Shown one piece after another: positions 1-8,611 of a stretch of DNA of 64,000 nt (position 1 is the first letter of the stretch; each line of letters begins with the position of its first letter). The position numbers and the translations under genes are program-made. Source of the stretch: Afipia sp. GAS231 (GTDB lineage Bacteria; Pseudomonadota; Alphaproteobacteria; Rhizobiales; Xanthobacteraceae). The DNA is taken from assembly GCF_900103365.1 (NCBI RefSeq), contig NZ_LT629703.1, positions 5,938,501 through 6,002,500 of the forward strand. The letters run 5' to 3'. The notes below the pieces were generated by a model. It saw only the letters and a list, made by a program, of their open reading frames with translations, was not told the origin of the DNA and did no database searches.

Positions 1-2381
1 GGATTGGCGACCTTACCCGCATCCGCGGCGTGCACGCTTTTCAAAATCCTGACCTCGCCGGTGAACTTGTTGACCGCGACACGAAAGCCCTGGACGTTGA
101 AGGCGACCGAGCGCGGCGAGCCCGCCGAATTGCCATTGCCGGAGAGGGTCTTTCCGAGCGCCTGCGCCGAGGCGGCGAGCAGGGCGTAAGGCGTGCGGCG
201 TCCGGCGCACACGGTTGCATGATTGTCGAGCGAACAGGAATCCGGATTTTCGCCGATCAGCGATGCGGCGAACGCTTTCATCTCGGTGGCCAGTGCTTCC
301 GCGGCGGCCTGCGTGGCGCGGCCGGCGACGAAAGTGCCCGAGCTGCCATAGGCGCCGGTGTCGTGACCGCCATGCGCGGTATCGGACTGTTTTAGCGTGA
401 TCCGGTCGACGGTGGTCGCGAGCGCGGACGCGGCGATCTGGCGATGCACCGTGGCGGTGCCGTTGCCGAATTCGGCGGTGCCGACCGTCAGCTCAAAGCC
501 GCCATCCTCGCGCAGCGATATCTTGCAGTCGGCGAAATGTCCGGCCGGCGGAACGGTATCGATCATGGTCAGCGCGATGCCGTCCCCCAGCAGCCAGTCC
601 TCGGAAAGGTTTGGCTTGGGCGTGTCGGCGGCCATCGCGCGCTCGACCAGGTCGAGGCACTGGTCGAGGCCGTAGGAGCCATAGAACACGTCGTGATATT
701 CGGATTCCGGCGGCGACGACATCGGATCGCCGGGCTTGACGATGTTGCGGCGGCGCATCTCGAACGGGCTGATCCCGAGTTGCTTTGCGAGCTCGTCGAT
801 CGCGGATTCAACTGCGAGCAAGCTCTGCGGCAGGCCGTAGCCGCGAAACGCGCCTGCCGGCACGGTGTTGGTGTAGACGGCTGTCGCATCGACCTTCTTG
901 TTCGGGCAGTTATAGACCGCGATGGTTTCGCCGACGGAATGAAACAACACCGGACCGGCATGATTGCCGTAAGCGCCGGTGTTGGAGAGCACGTCGAGTT
1001 GCAGCGCCGTCAGTTTGCCGTCTTTGTCGGCGCCGGCGGTGACGGTGACGCGCATCGGATGCCGCGTCGAGGTCGCGACGAATTGCTCCTCGCGGGTCAA
1101 CTCGAATTTCACCGGCCGCCCGGTCTTGAGGGCGGCCAGCGTCAGAATGTCCTCGACGAACATTTCCTGCTTGCCGCCAAAGCCGCCGCCGACCCGTTCG
1201 CAGAACACCCGCACCTTGTCGAACGGCAAATTGAAAAGATCCGCCAGCGCCCGCCGCGTCAAAAACGGCACCTGCGTCGAGGTGCGAACCGTCAGCATGC
1301 CATCGGCATCGACCCAGGCGATGCCGCCATGGGTCTCGAGCGCCGCGTGCTGCACCCGCTGGGTCGTGAAGGTGCCTTGATAGGTCACGGCCGACTGCGT
1401 GAGCGCTGCCGCAACATCGCCGAATTCGCCATGGATTTCGGCGACGATATTGCGCGCCGAATCGCTGATGCGATGCGCTGACGTCTTGTCGCCATGGATC
1501 ACAGGCGCGCCCGGAGCGATCGCCTGCGCCGGATCGATTACGGCAGGGAGAATGTCATAGACGACCTTGAGCCGGCGGCAGGCGTCTTCGGCGGCAGCTT
1601 CGGTCTCGGCGACCACGGCCGCAACCTTCTGCCCGATGAAGCGGACGACGTTGTCGAGCACCTTGGTATCTTCCGGGTCCATCCAGTCTTTTTCGTGCCG
1701 CGCGGTCGAGAACAGCCGATCCGGCGCGTCTTCGTACGTCAGCACGGCATGCACGCCGGCGACGCTGAGCGCAGCGCTCTTGTCGATCGAGATGATTTTG
1801 GCGTGCGGATGCGGCGAGCGCAGCATCTTGATGTGCAGCAGGCCTTCCGGGGCGATATCGAACGTATAACGCTCGGCGCCGCGCACCACGTTCGGCCCGG
1901 CAGGCGCGGGCAGGCTGCGGCCGAACGCGGTACCGGCCGCGGCGTCCTCGACATTGGTCTTGCCGTTCAGCGCATCCTCGATCGCGCGGTATCCGGTACA
2001 ACGGCAGATGTTGCCCTTCAGCGACGCGCCGAGGTCCTGCCGTTGCGCCTGGTTCAGCGTGGCGCAGGTCAGGATCATGCCGGCGGTGCAGAACCCGCAC
2101 TGAAATCCCTGCGCATCGAGGAACGCCTGCTGCATCGGATGGATGCCGCCATCGGGCGCAAAGCCTTCGATAGTGGTCACCGCATGGCCTTGGGCGCGAA
2201 ATGCCGGGATCAGGCAGCTATGCACCGGCTCGCCGTCGATCAGCACCGTGCAGGCGCCGCAGTCGCCGGCGTCGCAGCCTTTCTTGACACCGAAATGGCC
2301 GAGCTGGCGCAGAAACGTCCGCAGGCATTGCCCGGCCCGCGGTGACTGCGAGAATTCCTTGCCGTTGATTTCAAAACTCAT
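1..2381 (-). CDS. Xanthine dehydrogenase-type molybdenum hydroxylase, fused 2Fe-2S and Mo-binding domains (C-terminus off window)
   Basis: This is probably the catalytic chain of a purine hydroxylase (xanthine to urate). I translated it in frame from ATG 2381 to the window edge without a stop (793 codons). Residues 1-145 are a ferredoxin-like 2Fe-2S module with Cys36, 41, 44 and 56 plus the second cluster ligands Cys95, 98, 126 and 128 (CGFC and CRCTGYR). From about residue 165 the Mo-cofactor domain follows, with GGGFGGKQE and GAFRGYG motifs. The active-site Glu expected near the C-terminus lies outside the window. The FAD subunit upstream overlaps it (ATGA), so the two are translationally coupled. 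The substrate is inferred from neighbours; an aldehyde or other heterocycle hydroxylase remains possible. Confidence 0.9.
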   Translation of the reverse strand, partial: MSFEINGKEFSQSPRAGQCLRTFLRQLGHFGVKKGCDAGDCGACTVLIDGEPVHSCLIPAFRAQGHAVTTIEGFAPDGGIHPMQQAFLDAQGFQCGFCTAGMILTCATLNQAQRQDLGASLKGNICRCTGYRAIEDALNGKTNVEDAAAGTAFGRSLPAPAGPNVVRGAERYTFDIAPEGLLHIKMLRSPHPHAKIISIDKSAALSVAGVHAVLTYEDAPDRLFSTARHEKDWMDPEDTKVLDNVVRFIGQKVAAVVAETEAAAEDACRRLKVVYDILPAVIDPAQAIAPGAPVIHGDKTSAHRISDSARNIVAEIHGEFGDVAAALTQSAVTYQGTFTTQRVQHAALETHGGIAWVDADGMLTVRTSTQVPFLTRRALADLFNLPFDKVRVFCERVGGGFGGKQEMFVEDILTLAALKTGRPVKFELTREEQFVATSTRHPMRVTVTAGADKDGKLTALQLDVLSNTGAYGNHAGPVLFHSVGETIAVYNCPNKKVDATAVYTNTVPAGAFRGYGLPQSLLAVESAIDELAKQLGISPFEMRRRNIVKPGDPMSSPPESEYHDVFYGSYGLDQCLDLVERAMAADTPKPNLSEDWLLGDGIALTMIDTVPPAGHFADCKISLREDGGFELTVGTAEFGNGTATVHRQIAASALATTVDRITLKQSDTAHGGHDTGAYGSSGTFVAGRATQAAAEALATEMKAFAASLIGENPDSCSLDNHATVCAGRRTPYALLAASAQALGKTLSGNGNSAGSPRSVAFNVQGFRVAVNKFTGEVRILKSVHAADAGKVAN

Positions 2382-3199
2382 AGCAGCGCCTGCAACTCGC
2401 TGCGGATTTCTTCGCCGAGCCGCAGCGTCATGTGCTTGCGCCATGCCGGCTTGCCGTGGACGTCGGTGTGGTAGAGGTCGTCGGCAATGCGCTGCAGGAT
2501 TGTCTCGCGCAGCTCCTTCGCCGTCGGAATTCCGGCAAAGGACAGTTGCACCGGCCGTTTGGTCGATGCGGTCACCGTCAGCGCCAGCGCGCCTTCGCCG
2601 CTCAGGCTGCCGATCAAGAGCGCCGCCGAGCGGCCGAGCGGCGTCAGCGAGATCTGCCGATACGCCGAGCGCCGCTTCAGCGCCGCGAGCGGGATGTCGA
2701 TCTGCCGCAGCAGGTCGCCATCCGCGAGCACATTGCGGTTGTCGCCGGTGACGAACTGGGCAACCGCGATCTTGCGCTCGCCGCCGGCGGCGGGCCAGAT
2801 GGTGGCTGTCCCGTCGAGCGCTGAGGTCAGCGAGATCATCGGCCCCGCCGGCAGCGACATGCAGATGTTGCCGCCGACGGTCGCGGTCTTCCAGATCTTG
2901 AAGGAGGCGAGGAACGCCCGGCAGCACTGATTGATCAGGGGGGAGGCGATCCAGTCCGGCGGGCAGGCCAGCGCGTCGAGCTGCGCCACGCTGCAGGTCG
3001 CTGCGATCGACAGCCCGCTCTCACTGATCATCAGCGCCGGCCATTGGAGGTCGGTCAGGTCGATCAGCCGGCGCAGATGGACCTGCGGTTCGGAGAACAG
3101 CCAGGTCCCGCCCGCGAGCCAAGCATCGCCTGCCGTCCAAACGGGCAATTGGTCCCGCGCCTTCGGATGCGCCACCGCTTCGATCGTGTTCAGGTCCAT
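2378..3199 (-). CDS. FAD-binding subunit of molybdenum hydroxylase (xanthine dehydrogenase family)
   Basis: This 273-residue protein has the FAD_binding_5/CO dehydrogenase flavoprotein fold. It should pass electrons from the 2Fe-2S centres of the partner chain to NAD+ or another acceptor. The N-terminal AGGTWL segment (about residues 29-34) and TVGGNICMSLPAGP (about 107-120) match the two FAD-contact loops of this family. Length is normal for a stand-alone flavin subunit. Its TGA overlaps the ATG of the fused FeS-Mo chain, so they form a two-gene operon. The 122-bp upstream gap is shared with the divergent 8-oxoguanine deaminase gene and holds a perfect palindrome. Confidence 0.88.
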   Translation of the reverse strand: MDLNTIEAVAHPKARDQLPVWTAGDAWLAGGTWLFSEPQVHLRRLIDLTDLQWPALMISESGLSIAATCSVAQLDALACPPDWIASPLINQCCRAFLASFKIWKTATVGGNICMSLPAGPMISLTSALDGTATIWPAAGGERKIAVAQFVTGDNRNVLADGDLLRQIDIPLAALKRRSAYRQISLTPLGRSAALLIGSLSGEGALALTVTASTKRPVQLSFAGIPTAKELRETILQRIADDLYHTDVHGKPAWRKHMTLRLGEEIRSELQALL

Positions 3200-3242
3200 G
3201 GATAGGCTAGCGCTTTCAACAGGATGCCTCTCTGTTTTAGAA

Positions 3243-3254
3243 GTCTTGCAAGAC
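3243..3254. promoter_or_regulatory. Perfect 12-bp palindrome GTCTTGCAAGAC in divergent promoter region
   Basis: GTCTTGCAAGAC is fully self-complementary. It sits 44 bp upstream of the molybdenum hydroxylase operon start and 68 bp upstream of the 8-oxoguanine deaminase start. That is a suitable place for a dimeric regulator to control both directions. No regulator gene is adjacent, so the operator role is inferred. Confidence 0.4.
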
Positions 3255-3321
3255 CAGCGCCAATTGCCAATCCCGTTGGGATGGTCTTTGCATTGCAGGG
3301 ACGGGCGCTCTTGAAGGAAGC

Positions 3322-4683
3322 ATGGTGGGGATTATGGACCAAACGCAGGCGATCTGGATCAAGGATCCGCTTTCCATTCTCGCCGACGGCGCCGAACGCG
3401 GCGTCGTGGTCCGCGGCGGAAGGATCGTCGAGCTGGTGGGCAAAGGCCGCGAGCCCGCGACCGCCCATGCGGCGATCTATGACGCCTCCGCCCATGTCGT
3501 GCTGCCCGGGCTGATCAACACCCACCACCATTTCTACCAGACCCTGACCCGGGCGCTGCCGGCGGCGATGGACCGCGAACTGTTCCCATGGCTGCAGGCG
3601 CTTTATCCGGTGTGGGCGCGGCTGACCCCGGAGTCGCTTCACCTCGGCGTCACCGTGGCGATGTCGGAACTGCTGCTGTCGGGCTGTACCACCACGACCG
3701 ATCATCACTACGTGTTTCCGGGCGGGCTCGAGGACGCCGTCGATATCGAAGTGACCGCCGCCAAGCGGCTCGGCCTGCGGGTATTGCTGACGCGGGGTTC
3801 GATGAATCTGTCGCAAAAGGACGGCGGCCTGCCGCCCGACAGCGTGGTGCAGGACGAGGATACGATTTTGGCCGACTGCGAGCGCGTGGTCGCCAAACAC
3901 CACCAGCGCGGCGAGGACGCCATGGTGCAGATTGCGCTGGCGCCGTGCTCGCCGTTTTCGGTCACGACATCGCTGATGAGCGCCACGGCAGCGCTGGCCG
4001 ACAAGCTCGACGTCCGCCTGCATACCCATCTGGCCGAAACCGAGGACGAGAACAAATTCTGCGAGCAGATGTATGGTTGCCGCCCGCTGGACTATCTCGA
4101 ACAATGCGGCTGGCTCAACGCGCGCACCTGGCTGGCTCACGGCATCTTCTTTAAGCCCGACGAGATGAAACGGCTCGGCAAGGCGAAAACATCGATCAGC
4201 CATTGTGCCTGCAGCAATCAGATTCTGGCGTCGGGCTGCTGCCCGGTCTGCGAGATGGAGGAGGCCGGGGTTTCGATCGGCCTCGGCGTCGACGGGTCGG
4301 CCTCGAACGACGGGTCCAACCTGATGCAGGAAGTCCGCGCCGCGTTTCTTCTTCAGCGCGCCCGCTACGGCGTGACCAAGGTCAGCCACAAGGACGCGCT
4401 GCGCTGGGCTACCAAGGGCTCCGCCGCCTGCGTCGGCCGTCCTGAGTTGGGCGAAATCGCCGTCGGCAAAGCCGCCGATCTGGCGCTGTTCAAGCTCGAC
4501 GAATTGCGCTTCTCCGGCCACGGCGATCCGCTGGCGGCACTGGTGCTCTGCGGCGCGCACCGCGCCGACCGCGTCATGGTCGGCGGCAACTGGGTGGTGA
4601 TGGATGGCGCGATCCCTGGCCTCGACGTTTCAGACCTGATCCGCCGCCACAGCGCCGCTGCGCGGACGATGCATGCGGGGTGA
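3322..4683 (+). CDS. 8-oxoguanine deaminase-like amidohydrolase
   Basis: This 453-residue zinc amidohydrolase probably hydrolyses 8-oxoguanine to urate plus ammonia. Visible family features are the HxH pair at His68/His70 in NTHHHFYQT, the central HTHLAETEDE segment, HGIFF, HCACSNQILASG and the metal-Asp motif GVDGSASNDGSN. These match the 8-oxoguanine deaminase/hydroxydechloroatrazine-like group as I remember it; guanine or another aminopurine is an alternative substrate. ATG 3322 has a GGAAG box just upstream; ATG 3334 is a possible second start. The last codons (MHAG and stop) lie inside a 153-bp dispersed repeat that recurs at 6322. The gene is divergent from the xanthine-dehydrogenase-type operon, consistent with both feeding urate. 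Confidence 0.85.
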   Translation: MVGIMDQTQAIWIKDPLSILADGAERGVVVRGGRIVELVGKGREPATAHAAIYDASAHVVLPGLINTHHHFYQTLTRALPAAMDRELFPWLQALYPVWARLTPESLHLGVTVAMSELLLSGCTTTTDHHYVFPGGLEDAVDIEVTAAKRLGLRVLLTRGSMNLSQKDGGLPPDSVVQDEDTILADCERVVAKHHQRGEDAMVQIALAPCSPFSVTTSLMSATAALADKLDVRLHTHLAETEDENKFCEQMYGCRPLDYLEQCGWLNARTWLAHGIFFKPDEMKRLGKAKTSISHCACSNQILASGCCPVCEMEEAGVSIGLGVDGSASNDGSNLMQEVRAAFLLQRARYGVTKVSHKDALRWATKGSAACVGRPELGEIAVGKAADLALFKLDELRFSGHGDPLAALVLCGAHRADRVMVGGNWVVMDGAIPGLDVSDLIRRHSAAARTMHAG

Positions 4684-4819
4684 TCCTCATGGTGAGGAGC
4701 GCGCATCTTGCGCGCGTCTCCGGACGATGCTTCGCATCGCCAGGCGAACCATGAGGCCCGTGGCCCATCCTTCAAGACGCGCTTCGCGCTCCTCAGGATG
4801 AGGTCGTCATGTGAGGCGC
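4667..4819. repeat. 153-bp dispersed repeat, copy A
   Basis: This copy matches 6322-6474 in the same orientation, with six substitutions in 153 bases by my alignment and no gap. The unit contains several short inverted segments (gaggagcgcg, gcgcgcatcttgcgcgc, cttcgcgctcctc). It starts inside the 3' end of the deaminase gene and supplies its stop codon. Together with copy B it brackets a 1.5-kb segment. Confidence 0.9.
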
Positions 4820-4896
4820 TTGGATTCTTCTCCCCTTGTGGGAGGATGACACCCAGAATATCTGAAACGTAATCAATATCGTTGGGAGCCCTAGAC

Positions 4897-5208
4897 ATGT
4901 TGGACGTGTTCAAGTCGCTGTTCTTCGGATGGTGCATCGTCGCGATAGCCACGCCCTCATTTGCCGCTGATCCTGATCACGGCAAGGAGATCGCAAAGCG
5001 CTGGTGCGCTAGCTGCCACCTTATGGAACGTGGACAGACGAGTGCGACTGACCAGGCACCACCTTTCACATACCTCGCGAGAACGCCTGACTTCAACGCG
5101 AACAAGCTCGCGTTTCTCCTCCTGCTACCGCATCCAAACATGCCAAGTGTATCGCTGAATAGGGCGGAGGTCGCGGACATGGCAGATTATATTCTGAGCC
5201 TAAAATAA
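4897..5208 (+). CDS. Small periplasmic c-type cytochrome
   Basis: This 103-residue protein starts with a Sec signal peptide (hydrophobic core about residues 8-20, cleavage probably after SFA-A near residue 23). A single haem-binding CASCH motif follows at residues 37-41. A Met in HPNMPS is a plausible axial ligand, and the ADYILSL end is typical of class I cytochromes c. ATG 4897 is chosen because GGGAG sits at suitable spacing; an in-frame TTG lies 15 bp upstream. It would carry electrons in the periplasm. The partner is unknown: the upstream molybdenum hydroxylase lies on the other strand and is not co-transcribed. The gene is inside the repeat-bracketed segment and looks less GC-rich than its neighbours. 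Confidence 0.85.
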   Translation: MLDVFKSLFFGWCIVAIATPSFAADPDHGKEIAKRWCASCHLMERGQTSATDQAPPFTYLARTPDFNANKLAFLLLLPHPNMPSVSLNRAEVADMADYILSLK

Positions 5209-5449
5209 GCGCGCAAGGCATGCCAACCACGGAGCTGGAACCGTTCGTTCCCGCTCGCGCGCGTCCGAATGGTGGATGGAACTAAAGGGGTGCCCCTTTT
5301 TAGTAGTCATTCCATCAGGTTCCCTCGGATAAAGTGTTTCGGCCTACCGGGCTCACGTTCCTCAGCCCCGGGCCCGGTAGAGCAGGCGACCCTGCCAACG
5401 CCCCGCGTAGCGGGGTCGCTTGGTGCGGGACTTGTTGGAGCCAAAGGTG
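5209..5449. other. Intergenic stretch with short hairpins
   Basis: There is no convincing gene here. The stretch holds AAAGGGGTGCCCCTTT (5284-5299) and a CCCCGC-GTA-GCGGGG hairpin (5401-5415). Neither is followed by a clear T-run, so I do not call terminators. Confidence 0.4.
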
Positions 5450-5761
5450 ATGCGCCGCTCCCCCTCCATTGTGCCGCATGGCGCCGACTGCGACACCTAT
5501 GTGGTGCTAAACGATTTTGGCAGGCTCGGGCGCGCTTGGTGTGAAGCTGATGAGCAAGGTACTGACCGGACGACGCTGATCCGCCGTCTCATGGAAGACC
5601 AGTATAGTCACCCGGTCCGCATTGTCGCCTTCAACACCGCCGAGGGCTGGTCGCGCGACGTCACGGTCGATATTGCCGACGAGCTGCGCCGACGCTTTGC
5701 TGAATACGACGAGGTGCCGCGTTCTGTGCAGGAGTTCTTGGATATCGCTGTCCGGCGCTGA
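5450..5761 (+). CDS. Conserved hypothetical protein, Rhizobiales type
   Basis: A 103-residue soluble protein is read from ATG 5450, which has GGAG at good spacing (5437-5440). The protein has no signal peptide or membrane segment. It contains a central RRLMEDQYSHPVRIVAFNTAEGWSRD-like stretch and an acidic C-terminal helix. I recall similar short proteins scattered in Bradyrhizobium genomes, but no function is known to me. It lies in the repeat-bracketed segment between the cytochrome and a small membrane protein. It may be a small regulatory or adaptor protein; nothing in the sequence decides this. Confidence 0.65.
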   Translation: MRRSPSIVPHGADCDTYVVLNDFGRLGRAWCEADEQGTDRTTLIRRLMEDQYSHPVRIVAFNTAEGWSRDVTVDIADELRRRFAEYDEVPRSVQEFLDIAVRR

Positions 5762-5956
5762 GCTGTTCGCCTAAAAGACCTTCGGCTCAAGGAGCAGATC
5801 TGTTGGGTGTACCCCTTAATAGCAGTCGCCCGATATGCCGTCAGACTACACACTATGCAGAGACCGGCTGGAATGGCAGACCGCGACGAGAAAGACTGTT
5901 GTTCATCGCCGAATTCGCGGCCGGACGTTGTTCGCGAGGACAGGAGGTAAACAACC

Positions 5957-6268
5957 ATGGCCAACGATCACCTCTTGCAGCTACCGCCCATCGTTCAGCC
6001 GGACAATAACAGCCGAAAAAGCGGCATCTGGACCACAATCCTCCTGCTGGGATCGATTGCCGCTGCCACCGTTCTTGGAGCAGGAACGCGCATCGATGTG
6101 GGCTTCGAACAGTTCGCGAAATCGGCGAATGAGCGCGTCTCCGAAGCCTTCGAAGACATTAGGGGCAAACCCTCCGTCTCCGACGAGCTGAAGTATGCGC
6201 TGTTGTCGCTTAGCCAGAGCGTGCAGGGCGCGCAGAAGCCGCCGGTTCAGGCCGAAGGCAATGAATGA
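5957..6268 (+). CDS. Small single-span membrane protein of unknown function
   Basis: This 103-residue protein starts at ATG 5957 behind one of the strongest Shine-Dalgarno sequences in the window (AGGAGGT, 5940-5946). A polar N-terminus of about 23 residues precedes one hydrophobic helix (about residues 24-43, WTTILLLGSIAAATVLGAG). A charged amphipathic tail (about 50-103) follows. It is the last gene before the second copy of the 153-bp repeat. No recognisable domain is present. A tail of this shape could mediate protein-protein contact at the membrane, but that is a guess. Confidence 0.6.
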   Translation: MANDHLLQLPPIVQPDNNSRKSGIWTTILLLGSIAAATVLGAGTRIDVGFEQFAKSANERVSEAFEDIRGKPSVSDELKYALLSLSQSVQGAQKPPVQAEGNE

Positions 6269-6321
6269 CCTTGTCGATCAATTTGAGCCTGCCAGACCAC
6301 CAAAGCGCCCACCGCCCCGCG

Positions 6322-6474
6322 CGATGCATGCGGGGTGATCCTCATGGTGAGGAGCGCGCATCTTGCGCGCGTCTCCGGACGATGCTTCGCGTCGCCGGGC
6401 GAACCATGAGGCCCGTGGCCCATCCTTCGAGACGCGCTTCGCGCTCCTCAGGATGAGGTCACAATGTGAGGCGC
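6322..6474. repeat. 153-bp dispersed repeat, copy B
   Basis: This is a near-identical direct copy of 4667-4819. It also carries the first 14 bases (CGATGCATGCGGGG), which in copy A are coding sequence of the deaminase 3' end. The shared coding tail suggests copy B was generated from copy A, or that the unit includes those bases by design. Confidence 0.9.
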
Positions 6475-6479
6475 AGTCA

Positions 6480-6510
6480 TAAAAAAGGTCCGGGCGTTTC
6501 CGCCCGGACC
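6480..6510 (-). terminator. Rho-independent terminator of the first BMP importer operon
   Basis: A perfect 10-bp stem GGTCCGGGCG/CGCCCGGACC with a 4-base loop lies at 6487-6510. It is followed on the minus strand by a run of six T. It lies 26 bp past the stop of the binding-protein gene. Confidence 0.9.
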
Positions 6511-6535
6511 CTGGTCTCTCGATAATCTTCTGCCC

Positions 6536-7615
6536 CTACTTGCCGGGGATCTTGTCGTCGATGCCCTTGACGTAGAAATTCATGCCGAGCACCTGGCCGT
6601 CGTCGAGATGGGTGCCGCCCTTGCACTCGACTTCCTTGCCGTCCTGGCCGACGACCGGGCATTTGAACGGCTGCAACGTGCCGGCGGTGATGGCGGCCTC
6701 GGTGTCCATCGCGAGCTTCTTCACGTCGTCGGGCATGTTGGTGTAGGGCGCCATCATCACGATCTTGCTCTTGAGGCCGCCCCAGAAATCTTCCGACTTC
6801 CAGGTGCCGTCGAGTTCGGCTTTGACGCGCTCGATGTAGTAGGGGCCCCAATTGTCCATGATCGAGGTGAGCTGCGACTTCGGGCCGAACTTGATCATTT
6901 CGGAGTCCTGGCCGAACGCCAGCTTGCCGCGCTCGGACGCGATCTGCATGGCGGCCGGTGAATCCGTGTGCTGCATGATCACGTCGGCGCCCTGGTCGAG
7001 CAGTGCTTTCGCGGCATCGGCTTCCTTGCCGGGGTCGAACCACGAGTTGGCCCAGATGATCTTGACCTTGATGTTGGGATTGATGGTCTGCGCGCCCAGG
7101 ATCGTGGCGTTGATGCCGGAGATGACTTCCGGAATCGGGAACGAACCGATGTAGCCGAGCACGCCGCTCTTCGACATCTTGGCGGCGATGATGCCCTGGA
7201 TGTAGCGGCCCTCATAGAATCGGCCGGAATAGGTCGAAACGTTTTCGGCGCGCTTGTAGCCGGTGGCGTGTTCGAAATGAATCTTGGGATATTTCTTCGC
7301 CACCTTCAGCGTCGGCTCCATGTAGCCGAACGAGGTCGTGAAGATCAGCTTGTTGCCGGCGCGGGCGAGCTGTTCGATCGAGCGCTCGGAGTCCGGGCCT
7401 TCGCTGACGTTTTCGAGGAAGGTGGTTTCGACCTTGTCGCCGAACTCCTTGATCATCGCCTGGCGGGCGACGTCGTGTTGATAGGTCCAGCCGAGGTCGC
7501 CGACCGGGCCGAGATAGATGAACCCGACTTTGAGTTTGTCGGCGGCGGAAGCGCCGGCCAGACTTGCTCCGACGGCAATCGCCGCTGCCGCCGTCGCGAT
7601 GAGAATCTTTCTCAT
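6536..7615 (-). CDS. BMP-family ABC transporter substrate-binding protein (nucleoside/nucleobase type)
   Basis: This 359-residue periplasmic binding protein of the Bmp/PnrA-like family captures purine nucleosides or bases for the adjacent permeases. A Sec signal peptide (MRKILIATAAAAIAVG..ASA) is followed by KVGFIYLGPVGDLGWTYQHD, the family N-terminal motif. ATG 7615 has GGAGA eight bases upstream; an in-frame non-ATG extension of 12 codons is less likely. It is the last gene of the operon ATPase-permease-permease-binding protein and is followed by a strong terminator. The 78-bp gap after the permease gene would allow separate expression of the binding protein. The ligand is inferred from family and neighbours. 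Confidence 0.9.
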   Translation of the reverse strand: MRKILIATAAAAIAVGASLAGASAADKLKVGFIYLGPVGDLGWTYQHDVARQAMIKEFGDKVETTFLENVSEGPDSERSIEQLARAGNKLIFTTSFGYMEPTLKVAKKYPKIHFEHATGYKRAENVSTYSGRFYEGRYIQGIIAAKMSKSGVLGYIGSFPIPEVISGINATILGAQTINPNIKVKIIWANSWFDPGKEADAAKALLDQGADVIMQHTDSPAAMQIASERGKLAFGQDSEMIKFGPKSQLTSIMDNWGPYYIERVKAELDGTWKSEDFWGGLKSKIVMMAPYTNMPDDVKKLAMDTEAAITAGTLQPFKCPVVGQDGKEVECKGGTHLDDGQVLGMNFYVKGIDDKIPGK

Positions 7616-7693
7616 GTAATTTCTCCGGTTACTGAAGGGGTGGACTGTCACTCCCGATGCGCCCGCGCCCCATCGCGCACGCTCCGGGTATGT

Positions 7694-8611
7694 CTATCGA
7701 TCGGGCACGAACACCGTCCCGAGCGCCGCCGGCGCGGTCGAGCCGCCGCTGCGCGCGCGTGAAATCAGAACGAGGACGATGACGGTGGCGAGATACGGCA
7801 ACGCCGACATGAATTGCGAGGGAATGCCGACGCCCCAGCCCTGCGCGTGTAGCTGCAGGATCGTCACCGCGCCGAACAGGTAGGCGCCGATCACGAGCCG
7901 CCCCGGACGCCAGGATGCGAACACCACCAGCGCCAGCGCGATCCAGCCGCGGCCGGCGGTCATGCCGGGAATGAAGAACGGCGTATAGGCGAGCGGCAAA
8001 TAGGCGCCGGCAAGGCCCGCGCAGGCGCCGCCGAACATCACCGCATACATCCGGATCCGCAGCACGTTATAGCCGAGCGCGTGCGCCGAGACGTGGTTGT
8101 CGCCGGCGGCCCGCAGGATCAGCCCGGCCCGTGTCTTGTAGAGGAACCACCAGACCGCGACGACCAGTGCCAGCGACAGATAGACGAAAGCGTCCTCGCC
8201 GAACAGAATGCGTCCGACCAGCGGGATATCGGTGAGCCCGGGAATATGAAGATGCGGCGCCGGCGTGATCTTCTCGCCGACGAAACGGGCGCCGATCAGT
8301 CCCGACAGTCCGATGCCCAGAATGGTCAGCGCCAGGCCGGTCGCGACCTGGTTGACCGCGAGCCCCAGCGTCATCAGCGCGAAGATCAGCGACAGCAGCG
8401 TGCCGGCGATAATGCCGCACAGCGCGCCTATGATGATCGAGCCGGACATCCAGGCGCCGCCGAAGCCGCAGGCCGCGCCCACGATCATCATGCCTTCGAC
8501 ACCGAGGTTCAGTACCCCGGCGCGTTCGGTGACGAGTTCGCCGGTCGCAGCCAGCAGCAGCGGCGTGGACGCCGCAAGCACGGCAAGGATGATGGCTTCG
8601 ACCAGCTCCAT
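7694..8611 (-). CDS. ABC transporter permease, BMP/nucleoside importer, subunit 2
   Basis: This 305-residue inner-membrane permease is of the BPD_transp_2 (RbsC/LivHM-like) fold, with about eight or nine hydrophobic helices. The segment TERAGVLNLGVEGMM (about residues 29-43) is the signature of the NupQ/YufQ-type second permease of BMP importers. Its ATG overlaps the stop of the preceding permease (TGATG), so translation is coupled. It should pair with the 8611-9690 product and take ligand from the 6536-7615 binding protein. Confidence 0.88.
   Translation of the reverse strand: MELVEAIILAVLAASTPLLLAATGELVTERAGVLNLGVEGMMIVGAACGFGGAWMSGSIIIGALCGIIAGTLLSLIFALMTLGLAVNQVATGLALTILGIGLSGLIGARFVGEKITPAPHLHIPGLTDIPLVGRILFGEDAFVYLSLALVVAVWWFLYKTRAGLILRAAGDNHVSAHALGYNVLRIRMYAVMFGGACAGLAGAYLPLAYTPFFIPGMTAGRGWIALALVVFASWRPGRLVIGAYLFGAVTILQLHAQGWGVGIPSQFMSALPYLATVIVLVLISRARSGGSTAPAALGTVFVPDR

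Noticed and set aside
3190..4560. 456-codon antisense frame opposite the 8-oxoguanine deaminase
   Set aside because: Shadow of a gene with complete amidohydrolase motifs.
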